Assembly (NCBI RefSeq): GCF_017873185.1
Contig: NZ_JAGGJX010000002.1
Span: 1-64,000, forward strand
DNA from: Metaclostridioides mangenotii
GTDB lineage: Bacteria; Bacillota; Clostridia; Peptostreptococcales; Peptostreptococcaceae
Length of the DNA stretch: 64,000 bases
Direction: 5' to 3'
The stretch's first letter is position 1. The number at the start of each line of letters is the position of its first letter. This document shows, one piece after another, positions 35,157 through 45,265 of the stretch. The position numbers and the translations under genes were made by a program. Under the pieces are notes generated by a model. The model was not told the DNA's origin. It worked only from the letters and a program-made list of their open reading frames with translations, and did not search any database.

Positions 35157-36071
35157 ATGAATAAAGAGTATGTATATGAAAAATTGTTGAAAATAGTTAA
35201 TAAGGAAGATATTAAAATAGATGAACCTATGAAAAAACATATTTCCTTTAAAGTAGGAGGACCAGCAGATATATTGGTTACCCCTAGAACAGAGGAAGAG
35301 ATAAGAGAAATACTTAAATTTATAAAGGAAGACGATATTCCGTATTTGATAATAGGAAATGGGTCAAATATGTTGGTAAAAGACGGTGGACTTAGAGGAT
35401 TAGTTATCGAAATAGCAGATAATTTTAATACCTCTAAGATAGAAGGAAATACAGTGGAAGTACAGTCAGGTGCGCTTTTATCAACGCTTGGAAGAGAGAT
35501 ACTAAGAAATTCACTTAAAGGATTTGAATTTGCAACTGGTATACCGGGAACTATAGGAGGAGCGCTTTGTATGAATGCAGGTGCCTATGGTGGAGAGATG
35601 AAAGATATAGTTAAATCTGTGAGAATTATTGATATGGATGGAAACATCAGAGAACTTTCTAATGAAGAGATGGAGTTTAAGTATAGAAACAGTCTTGTAG
35701 CCAATATAAAGTGTGTTGTACTATCTTGTAAGATTGAGCTTGAAAAAGGTAACTACGATGAAATAAAAGCACATATAGACGACCTTACAAACAGAAGGGT
35801 TACAAAACAACCATTAAACTATCCGAGTGCGGGTAGTACATTTAAAAGGCCAGATGGGCATTATGCAGGTCAATTAATAGATGAAAGTGGACTTAGAGGT
35901 CTTACACTTAGAGGAGCACAAGTATCGCAAAAGCACTGCGGATTTGTTGTAAATTTAGGAGATGCAGAAGCTAAAGACTTATTAGACCTAATATATATAG
36001 TAAAAAGTACAGTATATAGAAAGTTTGGAGTAATGTTAGAGGAAGAAGTAAAGATACTTGGAGAGGACTAA
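35157..36071 (+). CDS. murB: UDP-N-acetylenolpyruvoylglucosamine reductase (MurB)
   Basis: A 304-residue flavoenzyme that reduces the enolpyruvyl group to make UDP-N-acetylmuramate for peptidoglycan. FAD-binding segments GNGSNMLVKDGG (about 73-84) and GTIGGALCMNAGAYGGE (about 130-146) are present, and the catalytic-serine region is YPSAGSTFKRP (about 222-232), with the late glutamate near LEEEV. The start is ATG 35157: the upstream in-frame TTG (35130) would place the ribosome binding site TGGAGG inside the gene. It heads a tight cluster with the PHP gene (3 bases), rapZ and yvcK. Confidence 0.96.
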   Translation: MNKEYVYEKLLKIVNKEDIKIDEPMKKHISFKVGGPADILVTPRTEEEIREILKFIKEDDIPYLIIGNGSNMLVKDGGLRGLVIEIADNFNTSKIEGNTVEVQSGALLSTLGREILRNSLKGFEFATGIPGTIGGALCMNAGAYGGEMKDIVKSVRIIDMDGNIRELSNEEMEFKYRNSLVANIKCVVLSCKIELEKGNYDEIKAHIDDLTNRRVTKQPLNYPSAGSTFKRPDGHYAGQLIDESGLRGLTLRGAQVSQKHCGFVVNLGDAEAKDLLDLIYIVKSTVYRKFGVMLEEEVKILGED

Positions 36072-36074
36072 AAA

Positions 36075-36788
36075 ATGAAAATATTAGCTGATTATCATAC
36101 ACATACAATATTTAGCCACGGTAAAGGAACTATTGAGGATAACGTAAAAATGGCTTTAGAAAAGGGAATAGGTATACTTGGAATTTCTGATCACAGTCAT
36201 AAACATATTACTTACGGTGTCAAAAAAAGTGATATCCCTATAATGAGGGGAGAAATAGACCTATTAAACGAAAAGTATCCAGATATTAAAATTCTTTTAG
36301 GGCTTGAATGCAATGTGCTAGATGATAAAGGCAATATAGATGTAGACGATAATGATAGAAAGTATTTAGATTATGTTATGGCAGGTTACCATTTTGGTTC
36401 AAAGCCTACATCATTGACAGCTGCTTTAAACCACTTTGAAAATTACACTATGAAGAGTGAAAAAGCGAAGATTTACAATACAAATGCAGTAATCAATGCT
36501 ATGAAAAAAAATGATATATTTTGTATAACACACCCTGGAGATAAAGGCGATGTTTATATAGAGGATGTAGCAAAGGTTGCATTTGAGACAGATACAAGAC
36601 TTGAAATTAACAGTAGCCATAATTTTTTAAATGCTGAGCAGATTCAAAAGATAAAGAGCATAAGAAATAAATTTATAATTGGATCTGATGCACATGCACC
36701 GATAAAAGTAGGAAATTTCAATCTAGCTATGAAGACAGTGAAAGAGTCGGATCTAGATGTTTCATTGATAGAAAATATTATATTATAA
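36075..36788 (+). CDS. PHP-domain phosphoesterase (YcdX-like)
   Basis: A 237-residue protein consisting of one PHP domain. The metal-binding motifs are DYHTHTIFSHG (6-16), the DHSHKH segment (about 39-44), a glutamate in GLECN, a histidine in GYHFGS, HPGDKG (about 155) and SDAHAP (about 208). PHP proteins of this size are trinuclear-metal phosphatases or phosphoesterases; the substrate is unknown. It begins three bases after murB and precedes rapZ, a neighbourhood common in Clostridia, so it may take part in cell-wall or sugar-phosphate metabolism; this is inference. Confidence 0.88.
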   Translation: MKILADYHTHTIFSHGKGTIEDNVKMALEKGIGILGISDHSHKHITYGVKKSDIPIMRGEIDLLNEKYPDIKILLGLECNVLDDKGNIDVDDNDRKYLDYVMAGYHFGSKPTSLTAALNHFENYTMKSEKAKIYNTNAVINAMKKNDIFCITHPGDKGDVYIEDVAKVAFETDTRLEINSSHNFLNAEQIQKIKSIRNKFIIGSDAHAPIKVGNFNLAMKTVKESDLDVSLIENIIL

Positions 36789-36803
36789 AAGGGAGGTAGT
36801 ATC

Positions 36804-37661
36804 ATGAAATTTGTTATAGTTACAGGTTTATCAGGATCTGGTAAAAGTGAAGTAATGAGAGCTTTGGAAGATTTAGGATTCTACTGCGTAGACAACTTAC
36901 CACCTGCATTGATAACTAAATTTGCAGAGATATGCTACCAACCTAATTCAAGTATTGATAAGGTTGCACTTGGTGTGGATATTAGAGGACTTCAATTTTT
37001 CAAAGATTTCCATGAGAGCTTAAATTACCTAAAAAAAGAGAACTACGCTTATGAGATGCTTTATTTGGATTGCAACGATGATGTTCTTCTAAAAAGATAC
37101 AAAATGACTAGAAGGAATCATCCGCTTGCTAGAGATATGCAGATACCTGAAGGTATCAAGAAAGAAAGAGCGATAATGAAGCCTTTTAAGGAGTCAGCAA
37201 GTTGTATAATTGATACATCGAATATGAAACCTAGAGATCTTCAAGAAGAGATAAAGAAAATTTATTATGAAGGTGAAAATAATTTAAATATAACTATTTC
37301 AGTAGTTTCATTTGGGTTTAAACACGGAATTCTAACAGATGCAGATTTAGTGTTTGATGTTAGGTTTTTGCCAAACCCTTATTATTTAGAAGAACTGAAA
37401 TTTAAGACAGGTGATGACGAAGAAGTTAGAAATTATGTCATGAATTCTCCAGTAAGTAAAGAATTTTATAAAAAACTATTAGACATGATACATTTCTTAA
37501 TTCCTCAATACATAGATGAAGGAAAGCAACATCTAGTAATAGGAATAGGGTGTACTGGGGGGAGACATAGATCAGTTACTATAACAAATCTTTTAGCTGA
37601 TGATTTGAATGAAAAAGGCTACAGAGTTGTTAAAAAACACAGAGATTCTATGTTGAGATAG
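36804..37661 (+). CDS. rapZ: RNase adapter / nucleotide-binding protein RapZ (YvcJ)
   Basis: A 285-residue P-loop protein. Walker [11 protein letters not shown] (about 8-17) and a second nucleotide-binding segment (DCNDDVLLKRY) lie in the N-terminal half; the C-terminal half carries FDVRFLPNPYY (about 188-198) and the GCTGGRHRSV motif (about 249-258). RapZ adapts RNase E to the GlmZ sRNA in E. coli; in Firmicutes YvcJ is a GTP/ATP-binding protein linked to competence and to wall-precursor metabolism, so the E. coli function should not simply be transferred. It is cotranscribed with yvcK and murB. Confidence 0.94.
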   Translation: MKFVIVTGLSGSGKSEVMRALEDLGFYCVDNLPPALITKFAEICYQPNSSIDKVALGVDIRGLQFFKDFHESLNYLKKENYAYEMLYLDCNDDVLLKRYKMTRRNHPLARDMQIPEGIKKERAIMKPFKESASCIIDTSNMKPRDLQEEIKKIYYEGENNLNITISVVSFGFKHGILTDADLVFDVRFLPNPYYLEELKFKTGDDEEVRNYVMNSPVSKEFYKKLLDMIHFLIPQYIDEGKQHLVIGIGCTGGRHRSVTITNLLADDLNEKGYRVVKKHRDSMLR

Positions 37662-37676
37662 TGTGGAGGCAATTTT

Positions 37677-38777
37677 ATGTTTGAAATACTTATTTTGGTA
37701 AGCATATTAGGTTGGATTGGTCTATTCATTACACTATTTTTGTATCTAAAAGCTAGAAAAGAGAGAAAGAAACTATTTACTAGATCAGTTGTGGAATGTT
37801 ACGATCCAAAGGTTGTAGTAATAGGTGGGGGTACAGGGCAGTCAGTTTTTTTAAGAGGTCTAAAGCACACTACTCAAAATATTACAGCTGTAGTCACTGT
37901 TTCGGATGACGGAGGTGGATCAGGTGTTTTGAGAGAAGATCTAGGCATGTTACCACCTGGCGATATAAGAAACTGTCTGTTAGCGCTAGCAAATATCGAA
38001 CCTACTATGAATGAAATTATGCAGTATAGATTTTCTGACGGTCAGCTCAAAGGACAAAGTTTTGGAAACCTCTTCTTGGCCGCTATGAATGGACTTTATG
38101 GAAATTTTGAAACTGCAGTATATAAAATGAGTGAAATATTTGCAATAACTGGTAGAGTACTACCTGTAACACTGGAAGATGTAAATTTGATTGCAGAATT
38201 TAAAGATGGATGTGTTATAAAGGGAGAATCAATTATACCAAAAGAAGTAAAAGCAAGAAAAACTTCTATAGAAAAAATAAGCCTTGAACCAGCTGATGTT
38301 AAGCCATTAAAAGATGTTATAAATTCAATTTATGATTCGGATATTATTGTCATAGGTCCAGGAAGCCTGTATACTAGTATAATACCTAATTTATTAATTG
38401 ATGATGTTGTGAAGGCTATAAAGGCCTCTTCAGCACCAAAAGTATACATATCTAATATAATGACTCAACCAGGAGAGACAGACGGATACAATGTATTTGA
38501 TCATGTAGAAGCTATAGAGAAGCATGTGGGAAGCAATATAATAGATTATGTTATTGTAAACAACGAGATGCTCCCAAAACAAGTTTTAAATCTATATAAA
38601 CACGATGGAGCAGAACAAGTTTTGTTAGATAAGAAGCAAGTTGAAGGATTAAAAGATATGGGTATTAAATGTATCGAAAAAAATATGGTTGAGATAAAGA
38701 ATAACTACATTAGACATGATGCAAAATACATATCTAACATAATAATAGAGCTGGCACTTAATCACAGTTGTATGTAG
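37677..38777 (+). CDS. yvcK: YvcK/CofD-like protein (gluconeogenesis factor family)
   Basis: A 366-residue protein. One N-terminal membrane segment (about 4-26) followed by a basic stretch precedes the CofD-like fold, with the family motifs VVIGGGTGQSV (about 47-57), VSDDGGGSG (about 75-83), PPGDIRNCL (about 93-101) and GPGSLYTSI (about 229-237). YvcK binds UDP-sugars and is needed for wall growth under gluconeogenic conditions in Bacillus and Listeria. The membrane anchor is an extra not present in the soluble Bacillus protein. It starts 15 bases after rapZ. Confidence 0.92.
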   Translation: MFEILILVSILGWIGLFITLFLYLKARKERKKLFTRSVVECYDPKVVVIGGGTGQSVFLRGLKHTTQNITAVVTVSDDGGGSGVLREDLGMLPPGDIRNCLLALANIEPTMNEIMQYRFSDGQLKGQSFGNLFLAAMNGLYGNFETAVYKMSEIFAITGRVLPVTLEDVNLIAEFKDGCVIKGESIIPKEVKARKTSIEKISLEPADVKPLKDVINSIYDSDIIVIGPGSLYTSIIPNLLIDDVVKAIKASSAPKVYISNIMTQPGETDGYNVFDHVEAIEKHVGSNIIDYVIVNNEMLPKQVLNLYKHDGAEQVLLDKKQVEGLKDMGIKCIEKNMVEIKNNYIRHDAKYISNIIIELALNHSCM

Positions 38778-38849
38778 TTAAGATAAAAGGGTTTTAAAAA
38801 TTTATGTAGAAATCCTTATTATTATGTTAGTTTTAAGGAGTGAACATCT

Positions 38850-39275
38850 ATGAGAGAAGAGGTCAGTGCTGGAGGTGTTGTCTTATTTGGAAACGCTGTT
38901 CTTCTACTGAGGAAGTTTAATGGTGATTGGGTATTGCCAAAAGGTAAAGTAGAAGAGGGCGAAAGTAACGAAGAGGCAGCTCTTAGAGAGGTAAACGAAG
39001 AAACAGGAGTAAAGGCGGATATACTCAAGTATTTAGGCGAGATACACTACACATTTAAAGAAAATTGGGATGAAAATAAAGCAGTTCACAAGACCGTATT
39101 TTGGTATTTAATGCAGTCTAGAAATATGGATACAGTTCCTCAAAAAGAAGAGGGTTTTATAGATGCTAAATTTGTACATTTAGATAGAGTAGTGGATATG
39201 GCTAGATATGACGACGAAAAAGAGATAATAAAAGTAGCATTAGAAGAAATTAAAAAAAGAATCAAGAAAAATTAA
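38850..39275 (+). CDS. Nudix hydrolase
   Basis: A 141-residue enzyme with a complete Nudix box: GKVEEGESNEEAALREVN (about 32-49) followed by EETG, matching GX5EX7REUXEEXGU. Nudix enzymes split nucleoside diphosphates linked to another group (oxidised NTPs, dinucleoside polyphosphates, sugar nucleotides); the substrate cannot be read here. The N-terminal AGGVVLF and the placement resemble the small Ap4A-type Nudix proteins. Ribosome binding site AAGGAG. It lies between yvcK and whiA. Confidence 0.9.
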   Translation: MREEVSAGGVVLFGNAVLLLRKFNGDWVLPKGKVEEGESNEEAALREVNEETGVKADILKYLGEIHYTFKENWDENKAVHKTVFWYLMQSRNMDTVPQKEEGFIDAKFVHLDRVVDMARYDDEKEIIKVALEEIKKRIKKN

Positions 39276-39291
39276 TGTATAGGTGATCGAC

Positions 39292-40245
39292 ATGTCGTTT
39301 TCTACAGATACAAAAAATGAATTAGCTAGAATTTTGCCCGAAGAACGCAGTGTAGCTGTTGCGGAATTAGCAGCAATAGTAAAATCTGCGGGTAGCTTAC
39401 AGATAGCTGGATATAAAAAAATAAATTTGAAAATATTGACAGAGCTAAATTCAATAGCACGTAAAGTTTTTAAATTATTAAAAAATAATTTCGATATCAA
39501 CACTACTATTTCTATAAACAAGAATCAAATGTTGAAGAGAAATAATAGTTATGTACTTACAGTTACGGACGAAATGGGAGCTACAGAGCTCCTAAGAGAG
39601 CTTGGAATGTTAGAACCAGGAGATGGATTTTTCACTGTAGATAAGGTCCCAGAAAAATTAGTTGAGCAAGATGAATGCAAGAGAGCCTTTTTAAGGGGTG
39701 CTTTTCTAGGTGGAGGCTCAATTAGTGATCCAGATAAGAGCTATCACATGGAATTTGTGACAAACTCTGAGGAATTTGCTATCTCATTAAAAGATTTGAT
39801 AAACTCAATTGGATTAAACAGCAAGATAGTTCCTCGAAAAAGCAATTACATTGTTTATCTAAAAGAGAGTGAGCAAATTTCAGATTTGCTCAGTGTAATA
39901 GGGGCGCATAATGCTCTACTCAGTCTACAAAACACTAAAATATTAAAAGAGATGAGAAATAATGTTAATAGAATTGTAAATTGTGAGACAGCAAATCTTT
40001 CAAAGACTGTCAATGCAGCAGTTAGGCAGGTAGAAGATATAAATCTAATACAGAGAACAATAGGAATAAGCAATTTACCAAACAACTTACAGGAAATTGC
40101 ACAGATAAGAGTAGAATATGAAGATATGACACTTAAAGAGCTAGGTGAAATGCTTGATCCACCAATTGGCAAGTCGGGTGTTAACCACAGACTTAGAAAA
40201 TTAGGTGAAATAGCTGATGGATTGAGAGAAGAAAATAATTTATAA
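39292..40245 (+). CDS. whiA: Sporulation/division regulator WhiA
   Basis: WhiA, 317 residues. It joins a degenerate LAGLIDADG homing-endonuclease fold (about 75-205, [16 protein letters not shown]) to a C-terminal helix-turn-helix ([20 protein letters not shown], about 280-299). WhiA is a DNA-binding protein that controls sporulation in Actinobacteria and influences cell division in Firmicutes. The start is ATG 39292 ([11 protein letters not shown], the family N-terminus) with AGGTGAT just upstream; an in-frame GTG at 39283 overlaps that site. The rapZ-yvcK-whiA trio is conserved across Gram-positives. A long hairpin follows. Confidence 0.96.
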   Translation: MSFSTDTKNELARILPEERSVAVAELAAIVKSAGSLQIAGYKKINLKILTELNSIARKVFKLLKNNFDINTTISINKNQMLKRNNSYVLTVTDEMGATELLRELGMLEPGDGFFTVDKVPEKLVEQDECKRAFLRGAFLGGGSISDPDKSYHMEFVTNSEEFAISLKDLINSIGLNSKIVPRKSNYIVYLKESEQISDLLSVIGAHNALLSLQNTKILKEMRNNVNRIVNCETANLSKTVNAAVRQVEDINLIQRTIGISNLPNNLQEIAQIRVEYEDMTLKELGEMLDPPIGKSGVNHRLRKLGEIADGLREENNL

Positions 40246-40260
40246 AGATTATAGTATATA

Positions 40261-40316
40261 TTAAAAGGACTCCATATAGTGGACACTAAAGTGACCACTA
40301 TATGGAGTCCTTTTAA
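40261..40316. terminator. 22-bp perfect hairpin between whiA and the ECF gene
   Basis: Arms 40261-40282 and 40295-40316 are perfectly complementary over 22 bases, and the loop contains a further ACT/AGT pairing. A- and T-tracts flank the stem, suiting a bidirectional terminator for two convergent genes. Confidence 0.85.
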
Positions 40317-40332
40317 ATAAAAAAGAATAAAT

Positions 40333-40890
40333 TTATGCTTCAGCTTTTTTAAGTTCATTTAAATATCGTTTAGGTAATCTAGAGACTAAGAATACAGCAA
40401 GTATGCAAGATGCTGGTTTATCAACTATGTTACTTGTTATTCTACCTAGAAATGCAGCTTGAAATATACTTTCTCCACTTTGTCTTAAAAATCCAACCAA
40501 TAAATCAGCCCCGCTGCCGCTTAAGCCGCCACTGACAGCTATAGATATTGGAGTTCCAATTAGCGGACATAATACAGCTAGTACCACACCAGTTAATACG
40601 GCAGTTATGTAGTTAAATTTCCATTTTTTTGATACAAATCCTACAAAAAGTCCAAGGGCAATATTAACTAAAGCAAAAGGGAAGTTAATAGGTCCTAATA
40701 TTATTCCAAGAACTAAATTTGTACCACCACCTATAATAGCTCCGTATAGAGGACCGAGTATTATAGCACCCATTATAGTTCCAAAAGTGTCTAAGAATAA
40801 TAAGGGTATGTTTATAGCCTGCATAATAGATCCGACAACTACATTTAAAACTATACACATTGCACTAAAAGTTAAAGCTTTTGTTTTCAT
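40333..40890 (-). CDS. ECF transporter substrate-binding (S) component
   Basis: A 185-residue protein with five or six hydrophobic helices. The segments FLDTFGTIMGAIILGPLYGA (about 33-52) and GGGTNLVLGII are typical of S-components of energy-coupling-factor vitamin transporters in the ECF riboflavin/pantothenate-like group. S-components bind the vitamin and dock onto a shared EcfAA'T module encoded elsewhere. No riboswitch was seen upstream, so the vitamin cannot be named. Ribosome binding site AAAGGAT. It is a single-gene unit convergent with whiA and divergent from the TudS-like gene. Confidence 0.82.
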   Translation of the reverse strand: MKTKALTFSAMCIVLNVVVGSIMQAINIPLLFLDTFGTIMGAIILGPLYGAIIGGGTNLVLGIILGPINFPFALVNIALGLFVGFVSKKWKFNYITAVLTGVVLAVLCPLIGTPISIAVSGGLSGSGADLLVGFLRQSGESIFQAAFLGRITSNIVDKPASCILAVFLVSRLPKRYLNELKKAEA

Positions 40891-41044
40891 AATCGATATC
40901 CTTTCGTGTATATTAAACTAATTATGTGATATTATTACTATATAATTATACAAAACTTTACAAAATAAGATATGAAGTATAGGTAATAACTATACAGAAG
41001 TTGAAATTATAATACATTTCTATATGAAAATATTGGAGGAGACC

Positions 41045-41596
41045 ATGATAAGAAATAAAAAGATTGTTATACAATGTCACTGTATACTAAATTGTAATAG
41101 CAAAGTAGAAGGATCATCGGAGTATGAAGGAGCATTAGACTTTAATAAAAAGTTAATTGAAGATGGATTTGGAATTATTCAACTTCCATGTCCTGAATTG
41201 TTGATGTATGGAATAAATAGATGGGGTCACTCAAAAGAACAGTTTGATAATATTATATATAGAGAAAAGTGTAGAGAGTTATTATTAAGCTATATATATC
41301 AAATGGAGATGTATATAGATAATGCTTATGAGATAAGAGGTATAATTGCAATAGATGGAAGTCCTAGTTGTGGATACAACAAAACATGTTCTTCTAAAGA
41401 ATGGCATGGAGAACTTAGTGGATGTAAAAATTTAAGTGAGAAAATAGGAGATATAAAGCTGATAGACGGTAAGGGAGTATTTATTGATGAACTAATAAAA
41501 CTTCTAGACGAATATACAATAGATATACCTATATTTGGAATTGATGAGTCAAGACTAGAGGAGTCTATAAATGATGTATATAAAAAACTATATTAA
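41045..41596 (+). CDS. TudS-related putative desulfidase (CD3072 family)
   Basis: A 183-residue protein with conserved cysteines in QCHCILNCNSKV (about 10-21), LPCPELLMYG (about 53-62) and GSPSCGYNKTC (about 110-120). The pattern matches the DUF523/TudS group, in which three cysteines bind a [4Fe-4S] cluster that removes sulfur from thiouracil. Assignment to the clostridial CD3072 subgroup is from memory, and the substrate is unknown. The start is ATG 41045, after TTGGAGGAGACC; the in-frame ATG at 41024 lies upstream of that ribosome binding site. dnaE follows. Confidence 0.78.
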   Translation: MIRNKKIVIQCHCILNCNSKVEGSSEYEGALDFNKKLIEDGFGIIQLPCPELLMYGINRWGHSKEQFDNIIYREKCRELLLSYIYQMEMYIDNAYEIRGIIAIDGSPSCGYNKTCSSKEWHGELSGCKNLSEKIGDIKLIDGKGVFIDELIKLLDEYTIDIPIFGIDESRLEESINDVYKKLY

Positions 41597-41675
41597 AAAC
41601 TAGTTATAAATTTTATATAAAGAGTTTTAGTCTAAACTTTTATGGTAAAATTATTATACAGGAGGGGATGTCTAA

Positions 41676-44600
41676 ATGAGTAAAGATTTTGTTCATCTTC
41701 ATGTGCATACGGAATATAGTTTGCTAGATGGATTTTCAAGAGTTCCAAACCTTATAAAAAGGGCCAAAGAACTGAATATGAGTGCAATTGCTATAACTGA
41801 TCATGGGAATATGTTCGGAGTTATAGATTTTTATAAAACGGCAAAAAAAGAGGGTATCAAACCTATAATAGGTTGCGAGGTGTACACAGCACCGAGAACT
41901 ATTAGGGATAAAGACCCAAATTACGATAAACATCAAGGGCATTTAGTACTCCTTGCTAAAAATATGCAGGGATACAAAAACTTGATAAAGCTTGTGTCAA
42001 TTTCCTATACAGAGGGATTTTATTATAAGCCAAGAGTCGACTTGGAGGAATTAGAAAAACATAGCGAAGGAATAATTGCATTGTCTGCTTGTTTGGCTGG
42101 TGATGTCGCCAAATCGCTAATGAATAGAAACTACGACAAGGCAAAATTCTACGCAACAAAGTACAACGATATATTTGGTGAAGGCAATTTCTACCTTGAA
42201 GTTCAAGATCACAATATCCCAGAGCAAAAAGAGGTAAATGCCGGAATCATAAAATTATCTAAGGAGACCGGTATACCATTAGTTGCCACAAACGATATAC
42301 ACTATGTAAGAAAAGAGGATTCTAAGACTCACGATGTACTTATGTGTATTCAGATGGGTAAAACAGTAGACGATCCAAATAGGATGAGATTTGGTAGTGA
42401 AGAATTTTACTTAAAGTCTAGAGAAGAGATGGAAGAGGCTTTTTCTTATATAGAAGAAGCATTAGATAATACTGTTAAGATAGCGGAAATGTGTGATATA
42501 GAGTTTGATTTCAACACTATTCACCTTCCTAAATACGATGTTCCTGATGGAAAAACTCCAGAGAGTTATTTGAGAGAGCTTTGTTTTAAAGGACTTGAAG
42601 AGAGATACGGAGAGCCTGATCAAGAAGCGATAGACAGACTTAATTTTGAGTTAGATGTAATAGTGAAGATGGGATATGTAGAATACTTCCTAATAGTTTG
42701 GGATTTTATAAATTTTTCAAAGCAAAACGATATATTAGTAGGACCGGGAAGGGGTAGTGCTGCTGGATCGATAGTTGCATACACACTTAAAATTACCGAT
42801 ATAGACCCAATCAAGTATTCACTTCTGTTTGAGCGTTTCTTAAACCCTGAACGTGTGTCAATGCCCGATATCGATATCGACTTCTGTTATGAGAGAAGAG
42901 AGGAAGTTATCGATTATGTTAAGAGAAAATATGGAGAAGACCATGTCGCCCAGATTATAACATTTGGAACAATGGGAGCAAAAGCTGCTATAAGAGATGT
43001 TGGAAGGGTATTAGATACTCCATACAGCAAAGTGGATAGAATTGCAAAAGAGATTCCATTCGCTTTAGGGATGACTATAGATAAAGCTTTAGATACCAAC
43101 CCAAATCTACAATCTATGTACGATGAAGATGGTGAGACTAAAGAGATATTAGATCTATCAAAACAGATAGAAGGTATGCTTAGACATGCTTCTACACATG
43201 CAGCTGGTGTAGTTATATCTAAGGATTCTGTAGATGAGTACGTTCCGCTTTATAAACATCAAGATTCTATTACTACTCAGTTTACTATGACGACATTAGA
43301 AGAGCTTGGACTGCTTAAAATGGACTTCTTAGGTCTGAGAACCCTTACAGTTATAAATGATGCTCTTGAATTAATTGAGAAAAATAGAGAAGCTAAAGGT
43401 TATACAGAAGTAATAGATTTTTCAAAGATGGATTATGACGATCCAAAAGTGTACGAGCTTTTGGCATCAGGTAATACACTTGGGGTGTTCCAACTCGAGA
43501 GTGCTGGAATGAGGAGCTTCATGAAGCAACTTAAACCAGATAAATTTGAGGATATTATAGCCGGTATTTCACTTTATAGGCCAGGCCCAATGGATTCAAT
43601 ACCAAAGTACGTAGAAAATAAGAATAATCCAGAAAAAGTTACTTATCTTCATGAAAAACTTAGACCTATAATGGATGTTACCTATGGATGCCTTGTTTAT
43701 CAAGAGCAGGTTATGCAGGTAGTTCGTGAGTTAGGTGGATACAGTTATGGTAGAAGTGACCTTGTTAGAAGAGCGATGAGTAAGAAAAAAATGGATGTAA
43801 TGGAAGAAGAGAGACAGTACTTTATACACGGTAAATACGATGATGAAGGCAATATCGAGATCATGGGATGTGTAAGAAATGGCGTGCCTGAAGAAGCAGC
43901 AAATGAGATATTTGACGATATGATAGATTTCGCAAAGTACGCATTCAATAAGTCGCATGCCGCTGCATATGGAGTTTTGGCGTACGAGACAGCATATCTG
44001 AAGACGCATTATCCTGTTGAATTTATGGCTGCCTTAATCACTAGTATTATGGGAAATACCGACAAAGTTGTCGAGTATATAAGAGAGTGTAAGGCTATGA
44101 ATATAGAGGTGCTTCCTCCAAATATAAATAAAAGTTTTTCAAAATTCTCAGTTGAAGGAAATAATATAAGATTTGGATTAGCAGCAGTTAAAAACGTCGG
44201 TGTGAATATAATAAATAATATTATAGATGAGAGACAAAATGTAGGCGAGTTCCCTGATTTTATGGATTTTATTAAAAGACTCGATCAAAAGGATACAAAT
44301 AAAAGAGTTATAGAGAGTCTTATAAAATGTGGGGCATTTGATGATATAAGTGGAAATAGAGCGGGCTTAATGTCTGGATATGAGCCTCTTTTAGATAGTA
44401 TAGCAATGGATAGAAAGAAAAATATAAAAGGGCAGATTTCGTTATTTGATGGACTTGGAGACGCTGAGGAAAACAATGGAATTCAAGATTTATATACAAT
44501 ACCAATTGTAAAAGAATACGATGAAAAAGTAAGGTTAGGCCTTGAAAAAGAAGTTCTGGGAATGTATGTAAGTGGACATCCACTTTCTGAGTACGAGGAA

Positions 44601-45242
44601 GAAATTTTAGAGAGAACTTCTACAGATAATGGAAAATTGAACGCATTAAAAGAAGATGAAGAAAACTTCTTAAAACTAAATGAAACTGATGTAATAATGG
44701 GTGGTATGATAGTTAAAAAATCGGTAAAAACTACTAGAAAAAATGATTTAATGGCATTTGTAGATTTAGAGGACCTTTATGGATCTATAGAAGTTATAGT
44801 TTTTCCTCAACTGCTTCAAAAGTACAATGATGTATTAAACGAAGATGGAATAGTAGTTATAAAAGGTACTTTGAGTATAAAAGAAGAGGAAGAAGCAAAA
44901 CTTATAGCAAGAGAGATTAAGGATATATTAGACCATTCTGAGTTCAATGAAAATAACTACAGAAGACCAAATGGAAATTTTGTGCAGTACAACAAAGTAG
45001 TTCAGTCTAAAAAGATATATATTAAAATTGATAGTTTGAAAAACACAGAATTGACAGATACTATCACAGATATAGCATACAGACATCCGGGAAATGACGA
45101 AATATATTTATTCCCTGAAGATGAAAATAGTTCAGGCAATAAAAAAGCATATAAAATGACTGGCGTTAGTACTAGTGCTGACGATAAACTTATCTACAAT
45201 TTAGAGCAAATAATGCCTGGTGGCAATATAAAAGTTAAGTAG
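41676..45242 (+). CDS. dnaE: DNA polymerase III alpha subunit (DnaE)
   Basis: A replicative polymerase of 1188 residues, the DnaE1 length. An N-terminal PHP domain begins with HVHTEYSLLDG (8-18). The polymerase palm carries GPGRGSAAGS (about 354-363) and the metal-binding aspartates in PDIDIDFCYERR (about 398-409). Helix-hairpin-helix, OB-fold (about 1000-1080) and C-terminal regions follow. Low-GC Firmicutes normally also have PolC, not seen in this window. Ribosome binding site AGGAGGGG. Its position ahead of pfkA-pyk is usual in Clostridia. Confidence 0.97.
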   Translation: MSKDFVHLHVHTEYSLLDGFSRVPNLIKRAKELNMSAIAITDHGNMFGVIDFYKTAKKEGIKPIIGCEVYTAPRTIRDKDPNYDKHQGHLVLLAKNMQGYKNLIKLVSISYTEGFYYKPRVDLEELEKHSEGIIALSACLAGDVAKSLMNRNYDKAKFYATKYNDIFGEGNFYLEVQDHNIPEQKEVNAGIIKLSKETGIPLVATNDIHYVRKEDSKTHDVLMCIQMGKTVDDPNRMRFGSEEFYLKSREEMEEAFSYIEEALDNTVKIAEMCDIEFDFNTIHLPKYDVPDGKTPESYLRELCFKGLEERYGEPDQEAIDRLNFELDVIVKMGYVEYFLIVWDFINFSKQNDILVGPGRGSAAGSIVAYTLKITDIDPIKYSLLFERFLNPERVSMPDIDIDFCYERREEVIDYVKRKYGEDHVAQIITFGTMGAKAAIRDVGRVLDTPYSKVDRIAKEIPFALGMTIDKALDTNPNLQSMYDEDGETKEILDLSKQIEGMLRHASTHAAGVVISKDSVDEYVPLYKHQDSITTQFTMTTLEELGLLKMDFLGLRTLTVINDALELIEKNREAKGYTEVIDFSKMDYDDPKVYELLASGNTLGVFQLESAGMRSFMKQLKPDKFEDIIAGISLYRPGPMDSIPKYVENKNNPEKVTYLHEKLRPIMDVTYGCLVYQEQVMQVVRELGGYSYGRSDLVRRAMSKKKMDVMEEERQYFIHGKYDDEGNIEIMGCVRNGVPEEAANEIFDDMIDFAKYAFNKSHAAAYGVLAYETAYLKTHYPVEFMAALITSIMGNTDKVVEYIRECKAMNIEVLPPNINKSFSKFSVEGNNIRFGLAAVKNVGVNIINNIIDERQNVGEFPDFMDFIKRLDQKDTNKRVIESLIKCGAFDDISGNRAGLMSGYEPLLDSIAMDRKKNIKGQISLFDGLGDAEENNGIQDLYTIPIVKEYDEKVRLGLEKEVLGMYVSGHPLSEYEEEILERTSTDNGKLNALKEDEENFLKLNETDVIMGGMIVKKSVKTTRKNDLMAFVDLEDLYGSIEVIVFPQLLQKYNDVLNEDGIVVIKGTLSIKEEEEAKLIAREIKDILDHSEFNENNYRRPNGNFVQYNKVVQSKKIYIKIDSLKNTELTDTITDIAYRHPGNDEIYLFPEDENSSGNKKAYKMTGVSTSADDKLIYNLEQIMPGGNIKVK

Positions 45243-45265
45243 GGATGACAATTTATTGAGTAGCG

